From an uncultured Saprospiraceae bacterium (GTDB taxonomy: Bacteria > Bacteroidota > Bacteroidia > Chitinophagales > Saprospiraceae): DNA of 64,000 bases. Below the pieces are notes generated by a model that made no database searches, was not told where the DNA came from, and saw only the letters and a list, made by a program, of their open reading frames with translations. Positions within the stretch are counted from its first letter, which is position 1, and each line of letters starts with the position of its first letter. Made by a program: the position numbers and the translations under genes. Where the stretch lies: positions 134,320-198,319 of the forward strand of contig CALEYL010000036.1 of assembly GCA_937926205.1 (NCBI GenBank). Direction: 5' to 3'. This document shows positions 14,278-22,031 of this stretch, piece by piece.

Positions 14278-16788
14278 ATGAACAAGGCACTTAGACTCAT
14301 ATTCGCTGTTTTATTGGCAATTCTTTTTCAAACAACTGCAGTTCTGGCTCAGGCCCCCGGTAAAATGAGCTACCAGGCGGTTATCCGCAACAGCAGCGAC
14401 CAGCTGGTCAGCGACCAGCAGGTTGGCATGCGCATACAGATCCTGCAGGGATCAGGTTCGGGAACAGCTGTCTACGTTGAAACCCACACACCGACTACCA
14501 ACGCCAATGGCCTGGCCAGCCTTGAAATCGGGGCAGGTACTGCTGTAAGCGGCTCATTCTCTGACATCAACTGGGCAAATGGGCCTTATTTCATCCTTTC
14601 TGAAACAGATCCAACAGGAGGAAGCAATTATTCTATTTCCGGAACAAGTCAATTGCTCAGTGTCCCGTACGCGTTGTATGCTGAGACAGGAGGCACTGCA
14701 GGTCCTCAGGGGCCGCAAGGTCCACAAGGCCCTCAAGGCATCATGGGAAATACCGGTCCACAGGGTGCTATGGGCCCACAAGGTCCTCAGGGCCCAATTG
14801 GTCCGCAAGGCCCGGCCGGGCCAACTGGCCCGCAGGGAGCAACCGGAGCAACCGGTGCAACCGGTCCACAAGGAACACCTGGTACAGGGATCAACCTTTT
14901 AGGGACGCTGCCAACAGTGGGGGATTTACCCGCAAGTGCCAACCCTGGTGACCTTTACATCATTTCAGCTGACGGCAATGGCTATGCCTGGGATGGCAAC
15001 AGTTGGAATAATGTCGGGCAGATTCAGGGACCTGCCGGAGCTACAGGAGCAACCGGCCCTCAGGGCCCACAAGGCCCACAAGGTCCTCAAGGTGCAACCG
15101 GTCCGCAAGGACCTATGGGGGACATTGGCCCACAAGGCCCGCAGGGTGCAACGGGTAATACTGGTCCACAAGGTCCACAAGGCGAAACGGGGCCACAAGG
15201 CGCAACAGGTCCACAGGGACCACAAGGTGTTGCCGGCCCAGCCGGCCCGCAAGGTGAAACGGGGCCTCAAGGTGAAACGGGTCCGCAAGGCCCTGCCGGT
15301 TCTGATGCCACCTCTCCATGGACAGTTGACGGGGATAACATTTACAGAGCAGGTGGCCATGTGGGCATTAAAACCACAGCGCCAGCACATCCGCTGCACG
15401 TGGAGCAAACGGGACAAAACCCGGCGCTGGATACCGTAAATACCGTTTATGTATACACAGAAGCGCAAAGCAATGGCGTCATTGGAGGTTCTGACCGCAA
15501 CGTAGGCATAAAAAGCGTCCTGAATACCAATGCGGCGAATGGTTTTGGCCGGAGCATCTGGGGTTTGGCAACGGGTGCAAATTTCGGTAGTGGCGTCGTG
15601 GGAGAATCAGATGTCCGGTTTGTCGGCTATGGCACGGTTGGCTACTCCATAAGTAATCCTGGAGATGACAACCTGAAGAGAGGCGTTTATGGCCTGGCGA
15701 GAGGCGCATGGGATGGCTCTGGCGCTGGTTCTGGCCCACACCAGGGCGTTTTTGGCGGCGCTTTTGGATCTGGCATAAATTATGGCGTGGTTGGGGCAGC
15801 CTCAGGGGGAACTGTTAACTATGCCGGTTATTTTGACGGTATGGTTTATGTCAATGGCAATTTAGGGGTTAAAACAGCAAGCCCTTCGCATCCGGTACAC
15901 ATTGTTCAGACGGGTCAGGAGCCGGCTTTGGATTCTGTCAAAACGGTCTATATCTATACCGAGGCTCAAAGCAACGGCGTCGTTGGCGGTTCTGAAACCA
16001 ATATAGGACTCTACAGCGAATTAAATACCAATGCCACAGATGGTTACGGAAGGGGCATTTGGGGTAAGGCAACAGGCGCTAATTTCGGTAGTGGCGTGGT
16101 CGGTGAGTCAAATGTTTCGTTTGTCGGATATGGTACTGTTGGCTATGGTATCAGTACTCCTGGCGACGACAATCTAAAAAGAGGGGTTTATGGATTGGCC
16201 AGGGGCGCCTGGGATGGTTCCGGCGCTGGTGCAGGGCCACATCAGGGGGTTTATGGCGGCGCTATCGGCTCCGGCGTAAACTACGGCGTAGTCGGTTTTG
16301 CCTCAGGCGGCACAACCAACTATGCCGGTTTTTTTGAAGGCGATGTACACATCAACGGTACATTGACCAACCCTTCTGACAGGAAGCTGAAAACCAACAT
16401 CGTGGAGATGGGGAGTGTCAGCCAGAAACTCTTGTCGCTTCCGGTTTACACGTATGAATTCAAACCGGAATTTGTAGAGAAGATGCACCTGCCTCAGGGT
16501 CAGGAGTTCGGGTTTATTGCACAGGAACTGGAAGTCGCATTTCCTTCCTTAGTGAAAAGCGCAGTTGCTCCGGTATACGGTTCGGAAAATTTGACCGATG
16601 CAAACGGCAAATCCGAATTCCAAAATGTGCCAATAGGCGAAGAAAAGTTCAAATCCGTTAACTACATCGGCTTAATCCCTGTCATGGTGAAGACCATTCA
16701 GGAGCAAAATGCAGTGATCGAAAACCAACAGGCACAGATCCAAAGTCTCGAAGCAAGGCTGAAAGCCATTGAAGAAAAGCTGAAATAG
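14278..16788 (+). CDS. Collagen-like fibre protein with S74 intramolecular chaperone domain
   Basis: An 836-residue exported protein. It has a signal peptide (1-25, ending VLAQ), a globular head (about 26-140), two collagen-like Gly-X-Y blocks (about 141-200 and 252-343, mostly GPQGPQ, GPQGAT and GPQGET), then two tandem copies of a roughly 170-residue domain (about 357-530 and 531-690). A peptidase S74 domain at the C-terminus (700-836) ends in a coiled coil. S74 domains trimerise fibres and cut themselves off; the expected Ser-Lys dyad is present at Ser700 and Lys705 in SDRKLKTN. The domain is best known from phage tail spikes but also occurs in bacterial surface fibres. With its signal peptide and no phage genes nearby, this is probably a trimeric surface fibre. 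Second gene of the operator B unit. Confidence 0.85.
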   Translation: MNKALRLIFAVLLAILFQTTAVLAQAPGKMSYQAVIRNSSDQLVSDQQVGMRIQILQGSGSGTAVYVETHTPTTNANGLASLEIGAGTAVSGSFSDINWANGPYFILSETDPTGGSNYSISGTSQLLSVPYALYAETGGTAGPQGPQGPQGPQGIMGNTGPQGAMGPQGPQGPIGPQGPAGPTGPQGATGATGATGPQGTPGTGINLLGTLPTVGDLPASANPGDLYIISADGNGYAWDGNSWNNVGQIQGPAGATGATGPQGPQGPQGPQGATGPQGPMGDIGPQGPQGATGNTGPQGPQGETGPQGATGPQGPQGVAGPAGPQGETGPQGETGPQGPAGSDATSPWTVDGDNIYRAGGHVGIKTTAPAHPLHVEQTGQNPALDTVNTVYVYTEAQSNGVIGGSDRNVGIKSVLNTNAANGFGRSIWGLATGANFGSGVVGESDVRFVGYGTVGYSISNPGDDNLKRGVYGLARGAWDGSGAGSGPHQGVFGGAFGSGINYGVVGAASGGTVNYAGYFDGMVYVNGNLGVKTASPSHPVHIVQTGQEPALDSVKTVYIYTEAQSNGVVGGSETNIGLYSELNTNATDGYGRGIWGKATGANFGSGVVGESNVSFVGYGTVGYGISTPGDDNLKRGVYGLARGAWDGSGAGAGPHQGVYGGAIGSGVNYGVVGFASGGTTNYAGFFEGDVHINGTLTNPSDRKLKTNIVEMGSVSQKLLSLPVYTYEFKPEFVEKMHLPQGQEFGFIAQELEVAFPSLVKSAVAPVYGSENLTDANGKSEFQNVPIGEEKFKSVNYIGLIPVMVKTIQEQNAVIENQQAQIQSLEARLKAIEEKLK

Positions 16789-16852
16789 GCTTATAAATAA
16801 AGCTATACCCCGGTTAGTTTATACCCAGTTAATTTTGACTTTGGAAAGCATG

Positions 16853-16889
16853 GGCATCGCTGGATAATAATCCCGGCGATGCCTTTTTT
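16853..16889 (+). terminator. Rho-independent terminator of the fibre operon
   Basis: GGCATCGC (16853-16860) pairs with GCGATGCC (16876-16883), followed by a run of T. It lies 65 bases after the stop of the collagen-like gene. Confidence 0.75.
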
Positions 16890-17007
16890 ATTGTTTGTAT
16901 AATTTTATAGCTTATGCTAATCAGTTGCACACTGATTAATATGCAGCTAGATACACTAATGTAAGCCAATCAAAGATTCAATAACAAGTTCGAAATAAGA
17001 AAAGTGA

Positions 17008-17589
17008 TCATTTTATTTTGGGCCTTATTCGCTCCTCTGTGTACCATTCTTTTGAGAAACCTTCCTTTTTGTCAATTCTGTTTAAAACGATTAGGATATA
17101 TACGAGAAGAGCTATAAAAATAAATCGATATATATGGAAAAGAGCATAGGAATACCCAAAAACATCTAAGCTTAAATGCCATACAAAATAGTATGATAGT
17201 GTGTAAATAAGAACTGAGCACCCAATGCCGGCGGGAAGGTTCTTATAATGAGAACGTGTATATTCTGTTTCTACAATTTCTTTTATTCCATAATTCTTAA
17301 TCTTATCCAGATTTACTACACTCTCAGACGAGGATATTACATTGGCAACGAAACTAAATAAAAAAACTAACCCAAGAATCAGAAAGCAGATAAATGCAGG
17401 CCATATAATGTCCTCAATTTCACTTACTTCAGGATCTGATTTTGCGAGGAAAAAAGAAAGTAGAACTATAATGATTCCACAATAAGTAACTCTCGTAACA
17501 CCTACTATGAAACCATTTGCTTTTCCTTGGTGTGTTGCCTTGGTTTGTTTAGTTATTGTTTCATCAAACAATTCTTGAAAGTTATCCAT
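17008..17589 (-). CDS. Hypothetical membrane protein, four predicted helices
   Basis: A 193-residue protein I do not recognise. Four hydrophobic segments are seen at about 28-48, 62-85, 122-143 and 148-167, with a charged cytoplasmic-type tail (EERIRPKIK). Its DNA is clearly richer in A and T than its neighbours, as is the 390-base stretch upstream, which suggests a recently acquired or accessory gene. The start ATG at 17589 is the only good one. It converges with the fibre operon, whose terminator separates them. Confidence 0.6.
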   Translation of the reverse strand: MDNFQELFDETITKQTKATHQGKANGFIVGVTRVTYCGIIIVLLSFFLAKSDPEVSEIEDIIWPAFICFLILGLVFLFSFVANVISSSESVVNLDKIKNYGIKEIVETEYTRSHYKNLPAGIGCSVLIYTLSYYFVWHLSLDVFGYSYALFHIYRFIFIALLVYILIVLNRIDKKEGFSKEWYTEERIRPKIK

Positions 17590-17974
17590 ATTCCTGCCTT
17601 TTATGTGATTAAAACATAAAATAACTTATATAAAATAAATACAAATTTAATTAAAGCCCGAAATCGATGGAAAATGCTTAAGGGTATAGAGGTACAACAA
17701 AAGATTATTAATACTCAAATTAACCTAAAACTAAGTCAAATAGTTCAACTAAGGATTTGTGATTTCTGCTTTCAAATTTTTGTTAATTTAAACCTTGCAA
17801 TTACAGCTTAGAATCTTTGTATACACAGCTTCAAACCATACTCTATTATGTCATTTATGAAGGACATATGAACTGATACAAGTCGCCTCAGAAAGTAATA
17901 AGGTTTGTTACCTTTACTCCAAGATAACGTTTCTACAACCTTGATTTTGTTATAAAAATGATAAATTTTTTTGA
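17590..17974. other. AT-rich gap without a gene
   Basis: About 385 bases rich in A and T, with stops in all frames and no RNA gene recognised. It should hold the promoter of the leftward membrane protein and that of the broken gene to the right. A TACCTTTAC, near the -7 consensus, lies at about 17911. Confidence 0.5.
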
Positions 17975-18220
17975 ATGAGAAATTATATACTTTTTTCTAC
18001 ACTCTTGTTAGCTGTAATCCCTTTATTTGCCCAATGGACAAGCGACACCCAAGCCAACACTTTAGTCGCTTCGGGCGCCACGGGCGACATCCAGGCGGCA
18101 GGCACTTCCAACGGAAAAACTTATGTCGCTTTCTGGCATAATGTACCCGCCTCAAAACTATGAGATGCGCTTGCAACTGCTGGATGAAATTACCTTTTGC
18201 CGTAAAATAAAAAACAACCC
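17975..18220 (+). pseudogene. Frameshifted remnant of an exported protein
   Basis: The frame from 17975 gives a signal peptide (MRNYILFS..LFAQ) and about 40 residues (NTLVASGATGDIQAAG, YVAFWHNVP) before a TGA at 18161. Skipping one base near the end of this frame continues sensibly in the next frame as PPQNYEMRLQLLDE, and then runs into the following gene. The remnant looks like the N-terminus of a large secreted BNR-type protein that lost its body and picked up a frameshift. A functional 62-residue peptide is possible but less likely. Confidence 0.6.
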
Positions 18221-19159
18221 ATGTTACGTACCATCCTGATACTCATTACCTGTTTGCTGCTGCTGCCCTTCGTGGCCATGCGTTACGACAGCCCGCTGGG
18301 CGTAGAACAAACTGCCGCCCTTACGGATATGGTTTACCTGATGCTGGGGGTAGCGCTGACTTGTTTTGCAGTCAGCGAACTGACCCGCAATTGCAGTCAG
18401 GTAGACAAGCTCTGGAGCCTGATTCCGATCGTATATGTCTGGTATTTTGCCATTCAATCCGGCTACAACGAGCGGCTGGTGTTGATGGCTATTTTAGTAA
18501 GCATCTGGGGCGCCCGGCTGACCTATAATTTCTGGCGTCGTGGCGGCTACCACTGGATTCCCTGGAAAGGAGAGGAAGACTACCGCTGGGCTGTGTTGCG
18601 GAAGCGGCCTTTTTTAAATACCCGGATAGGTTGGGCTGTGTTCAACCTGTTCTTTATTTCGCTCTACCAGAATGCGCTGATCCTGTTGTTTACGCTGCCG
18701 GCTTTGGTGGCCTGGCAGGGTGCCGGAAAGGAAATTGGCTTTTTCGAAGGCTTTCTCAGTGTATTTTTTCTGGCATTGGTGGCTTTTGAAACGATCGCCG
18801 ACCAGCAGCAATACAATTTCCAAACCGAAAAATACCGACGCATCCGCGAAGGGCTACCGCTCGATGGCGAATACGCCGATGGGTTTTGCTCGACCGGCTT
18901 GTGGGGCCGCATGCGCCATCCCAATTACGCAGCCGAACAGGGCATCTGGCTTTGTTATTACCTCTTCAGTGTGGCAGCAACGGGGCGCTGGCTCAATTGG
19001 TCGCTTGCCGGAGTCATTTTACTGATGCTGCTGTTTTTGGGTAGTTCGGATTTTAGCGAACAAATTTCCGGGGAAAAATATCCGGGGTATAAAAAGTATC
19101 AGGAAAGGGTAGGGCGGTTTTTGCCGGGGCGTTTGAAGGCGGCGAAATCCCCAAAGTAG
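18221..19159 (+). CDS. DUF1295 integral membrane protein (steroid 5-alpha-reductase-like)
   Basis: A 312-residue membrane protein of the DUF1295 family, related to steroid 5-alpha-reductases and isoprenylcysteine methyltransferases. Several hydrophobic helices cover most of the length. The family signature in the C-terminal third is present: RMRHPNYAAEQG (about 230-241) and a terminal GEKYPGYKKYQERVGRF. Members are thought to be NAD(P)H-dependent reductases or methyltransferases of lipids, but the substrate is unknown. The ATG at 18221 follows the broken exported gene directly. It converges with the T9SS propeller gene, 42 bases between stops, without a clear hairpin. Confidence 0.8.
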   Translation: MLRTILILITCLLLLPFVAMRYDSPLGVEQTAALTDMVYLMLGVALTCFAVSELTRNCSQVDKLWSLIPIVYVWYFAIQSGYNERLVLMAILVSIWGARLTYNFWRRGGYHWIPWKGEEDYRWAVLRKRPFLNTRIGWAVFNLFFISLYQNALILLFTLPALVAWQGAGKEIGFFEGFLSVFFLALVAFETIADQQQYNFQTEKYRRIREGLPLDGEYADGFCSTGLWGRMRHPNYAAEQGIWLCYYLFSVAATGRWLNWSLAGVILLMLLFLGSSDFSEQISGEKYPGYKKYQERVGRFLPGRLKAAKSPK

Positions 19160-19201
19160 AAGCTATCAGGCTATTGTATAGTTGATTGACTCAATAACGT
19201 G

Positions 19202-20728
19202 TTAGTTTACAACGAATTGAAACAATTCTCTTTGCTCTTTTGAATAAATAGAAATAAAATAATTTCCAGGTATAAGTTCCTGCAAATTAAATTCAGCTCT
19301 GAATAATCCATCTTGACCTGCCACTTTTTGTTGCATGAGGGTATTTCCCCATACATCTAATAAACTTAGGCTAATGATCGTTTCCGGAGAAGATAAATGT
19401 TTAAATTGGATGTTAATTGTCTCACTGGCAGGATTGGGAAATAATTTAACTTGCTGAAATAATAGTTGATTATTGGCATCATTTAACTGGGAGCTATAAT
19501 TAAAATCAGCAAAAAGTGGCCTAATATCATCTTTTGAATGATCATAAATATAATTGAAATTGTAGCTATGATCCATTATTAACCCACATTGATTTTTTGT
19601 CGCATTCTCTAAATAATCAGGAATACTTGTGCCGGAGGAAATGAATGCGTTTTTGATTTCATAACATTCCTTGTTAGATATATAAGCAATGAATTTACTT
19701 TCAGATACATATTTAGGAGCTTTAAATGCAAACCTAAAACCTTGGCCAAAATTATTGAGCGCAACTTTAGGGCTAATAATAATACAGCGCCCTGTGCCTT
19801 TTTCTATTATCAAATTATATCTGATTCCATTAATGTATTTCTCTATAATTAATTCATTTTTCCCTACTAAATAATCGGCAATGGGCTGACTTTCATTAAG
19901 TGAAAATGAATTTTGTTGGTTCATATTTTTATCAATTGAAGGTATATTAAGAACATTATTCTTTATTTCATCTTTATCTCTTGGATAAAGATCGAAGATT
20001 TTTTTGTAGGTTCCATTGTAAAAAAGTTCATAAATTTCAGAAGAAAAAGGTGGGTTAAAGAAGGTTCTGCTTCCTAAAGTTTTAAAACTTTGGCGGCTAA
20101 TAGGAACTTTGCTTAAAAAACTTGGATTTATTGGGAATATATTATGAAGGATTTTCATTTTTGAATTTGTAATAATAATTGAACTTTCAACAGGCTGGTC
20201 AGACTCTAAAACTTGCATTGGAGAATAAAAGATGAATTTTTCCTCAGTAGGTGAATAATTAAAACTTAAAAAATGAATGCCAATGGGGTATTCTTCTATA
20301 ACTTTTCCAAAATAATCAATTTTAAGAACTTGTTTATTGCCAGAATCTCCAATGTAAATTACCTTGTTTTTTTCGTCAGGAACCATCGCAACAGGAAAAG
20401 AAATATTGTGCGGTAAATTTATTTGAACTGGAATAAACGGGGGGGGGTAGCTGTATAAGCCTAAATAATCCCCTCTAAAATTTTGAACAAAGGCATTTTT
20501 ATTCAAAAGCTTAACATCTTCAGGTGTATTTTCTATTTGAATAGGGAAGAAGTTGGTATAAGAATAAAATTTTGATAGTTCAATTGAACTTCTATCTTCC
20601 CAATCAAATAATCGGAGTTTTTTAATTTTGAACTCAGTGTCAATCTGGCCTAAACCGCTACTATTAATTGTAATAACAAAAGCTGTAAGCGTTAGTGCGA
20701 ATAAACCTAATATTGTAAAACTTTTCAT
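19202..20728 (-). CDS. T9SS type A secreted protein, beta-propeller-like
   Basis: A 508-residue exported protein. The ATG at 20728 is chosen because it begins a hydrophobic signal (MKSFTILGLFALTLTAFV); the frame upstream overlaps the preceding gene. The body (about 30-420) contains blade-like stretches (VIYIGDSGNKQVLKIDYFG, FNYSPTEEKFIFYSP) resembling the 6-bladed propeller lipoproteins of Bacteroides. The last 85 residues are a type A sorting domain (LFPNPASETINI ... PGNYFISIYS). The DNA is AT-rich. It lies 34 bases behind the Cys-rich peptide gene, so the pair is probably one operon. Function unknown. Confidence 0.7.
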   Translation of the reverse strand: MKSFTILGLFALTLTAFVITINSSGLGQIDTEFKIKKLRLFDWEDRSSIELSKFYSYTNFFPIQIENTPEDVKLLNKNAFVQNFRGDYLGLYSYPPPFIPVQINLPHNISFPVAMVPDEKNKVIYIGDSGNKQVLKIDYFGKVIEEYPIGIHFLSFNYSPTEEKFIFYSPMQVLESDQPVESSIIITNSKMKILHNIFPINPSFLSKVPISRQSFKTLGSRTFFNPPFSSEIYELFYNGTYKKIFDLYPRDKDEIKNNVLNIPSIDKNMNQQNSFSLNESQPIADYLVGKNELIIEKYINGIRYNLIIEKGTGRCIIISPKVALNNFGQGFRFAFKAPKYVSESKFIAYISNKECYEIKNAFISSGTSIPDYLENATKNQCGLIMDHSYNFNYIYDHSKDDIRPLFADFNYSSQLNDANNQLLFQQVKLFPNPASETINIQFKHLSSPETIISLSLLDVWGNTLMQQKVAGQDGLFRAEFNLQELIPGNYFISIYSKEQRELFQFVVN

Positions 20729-20762
20729 AGTAATAGTGTTTTTTTTTAAACAGAATTCATTT

Positions 20763-21131
20763 TCAGCAGGAGATTCCACGAGGGCAGCATTGACTGCAAT
20801 TGGCTGGATTTGGCTCGCATTGACCATACTCAGGTAAGCAGTCGAAAATCCCGCCTGGATAACATGTAAAATAAGAGCCCGGAAGGGAGCAAGAGTAAGA
20901 GTTACCATCTCCACAGCAGCATATGGTTGTTAGATCGCCACATTGCTGTAAAACAAGAGTCCAAGAAGGTTGAATAATCTTATTTTCTTGAGTAGTCTTA
21001 TTAATGTCTAGTGAAATCCTGAATTCTGCTTTGTCAATTTCACTTGAAAGCAAATGCTTTTTGGAATTAGGAACAGTATAGGAGTTAGAGATAAATAGTA
21101 ATGCTATAACAAAAAGTGTTTTATAATACAT
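20763..21131 (-). CDS. Cys-rich exported peptide
   Basis: A 122-residue protein with a signal peptide (about 1-19) and a charged middle. A compact C-terminal segment from about residue 63 holds all 14 or so cysteines: QQCGDLTTICCCGDG, SCSLPGSYFTCYPGG and CSQCCPRGISC. It does not match a family I can name. Its size, position of the Cys segment and partnership with a propeller-like gene recall the NVEALA peptide family of Bacteroidales, but the NVEALA motif itself is absent, so this is only an analogy. First gene of a two-gene operon whose promoter region contains a 10-base tandem repeat. Confidence 0.65.
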   Translation of the reverse strand: MYYKTLFVIALLFISNSYTVPNSKKHLLSSEIDKAEFRISLDINKTTQENKIIQPSWTLVLQQCGDLTTICCCGDGNSYSCSLPGSYFTCYPGGIFDCLPEYGQCEPNPANCSQCCPRGISC

Positions 21132-21189
21132 AACTTTTTTTTATTCATAAAATTGGCGACGAATTGTTTGTAAATCAAGTGGTGAAAAT

Positions 21190-21230
21190 ATTATTTAACA
21201 TTATTTAACATTATTTAACATTATTTTTAT
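21190..21230. repeat. 10-base tandem repeat in a divergent promoter region
   Basis: The unit TTATTTAACA occurs three times from 21191, with a fourth partial copy (TTATTTTTAT). The period is close to one helical turn. It lies about 60 bases upstream of the Cys-rich peptide gene on the minus strand and 200 bases upstream of the DUF2007 gene on the plus strand. Changes in copy number could alter promoter spacing. Confidence 0.7.
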
Positions 21231-21430
21231 CTAAATCGAGATTTCATAAAACTAAAATCGTCGATCTTTATAAAGGGCTATTTTTAGATGGCGTGTAGAA
21301 TCTACGAACAAGTAGTATGAATCTGTTTTATTTACTGTCTACAAAGAAAAAAACAACTCGCTTAGTTTAAAACTTTACCCCTGCATTATCGTTCTCATTC
21401 TAGACAATACAAATCAAAAAACACAAGCCA

Positions 21431-21661
21431 ATGACAGACGGTTGGGTCAAAATTTACAGTGCACGAGAATTAATTCAAGCCAAACTGGCAGAAGACGTGC
21501 TCAAGCAACATGGCATTAGCAGTCATATCGCAAACAAACCCGATTCTGTAATGCCTTTCCTGGGTACTGCCGACCTGTATACAACACAGGATGACGCCGA
21601 AGCAGCGATGAAAGTTCTTGAAGAAAACGATCTTATGGGTGAATCAGAGGAAGAGTTCTAA
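21431..21661 (+). CDS. DUF2007 family small protein
   Basis: A 76-residue cytoplasmic protein of the DUF2007 (putative signal-transducing protein) family. The pattern is typical: a first strand (WVKIYSA), a helix that spans an AKLAEDVLKQHGI segment, a middle strand with ANKPDSVMPFLGTADLY, and a final helix ending in acidic residues. These small alpha-beta proteins resemble ACT- or PII-like folds; their ligand is unknown. It stands alone between two repeat-bearing intergenic regions. Confidence 0.8.
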   Translation: MTDGWVKIYSARELIQAKLAEDVLKQHGISSHIANKPDSVMPFLGTADLYTTQDDAEAAMKVLEENDLMGESEEEF

Positions 21662-21780
21662 AACCTTCCCGGTCTGGACAGACTAACGGGCTTGCAGGGA
21701 AATTCTTTTCAGTCTGGCACGCTTTGGAACACTGCTTTTTCGTGTTGCCATTGAAAATGATTTAGAGTTTGTTTGAGTAA

Positions 21781-21937
21781 CTATCTACCACATAGATGCA
21801 CATAGCTGTTTCCACAACTTGTCCCGAGCAGCGGGATAGATCACATAGGATTGCACTTACTTCTCTGACCTCCTGTGGTCTATCTTGTTATACGGGACAA
21901 GTTGTGAATAATCTATTGTGGCCTATGTGGTAAATAG
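21781..21937. repeat. 157-base imperfect palindrome, MITE-like
   Basis: The outer arms are CTATCTACCACATAG (21781-21795) and the complement of CTATTTACCACATAG (21923-21937), 14 of 15 matching. The next arms are CACAACTTGTCCCG (21813-21826) and its perfect complement (21893-21906). An inner pair, ATAGATCACATAGGA and TCCTGTGGTCTAT, closes the cruciform around about 20 bases. No gene inside. Confidence 0.75.
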
Positions 21938-21978
21938 GTGTCTTTTTTGATCCGAAAGCAGAAGAATCAGGGCAGTCT

Positions 21979-22010
21979 TTGCCCTAACCCGCCAATAATT
22001 TTTACCTTTC
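21979..22010 (+). promoter_or_regulatory. Candidate promoter of the M20D-decarboxylase operon
   Basis: TTG at 21979-21981 and TACCTTTC at 22003-22010 are separated by 21 bases, one mismatch from the Bacteroidota consensus. The start codon at 22032 follows 21 bases later. Confidence 0.45.
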
Positions 22011-22031
22011 GCCAAACAAAAGTATGAAAAA

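Noticed and set aside
14554..15468. Long antisense and alternate-frame reading frames across the collagen-like gene
   Set aside because: They arise from the repetitive Gly-Pro-Gln codons, have no signal or domain, and the forward frame has a complete recognisable protein.
14278..16788. Prophage tail fibre
   Set aside because: A Sec signal peptide, a T9SS partner and the absence of any phage structural or lysis gene argue against it.
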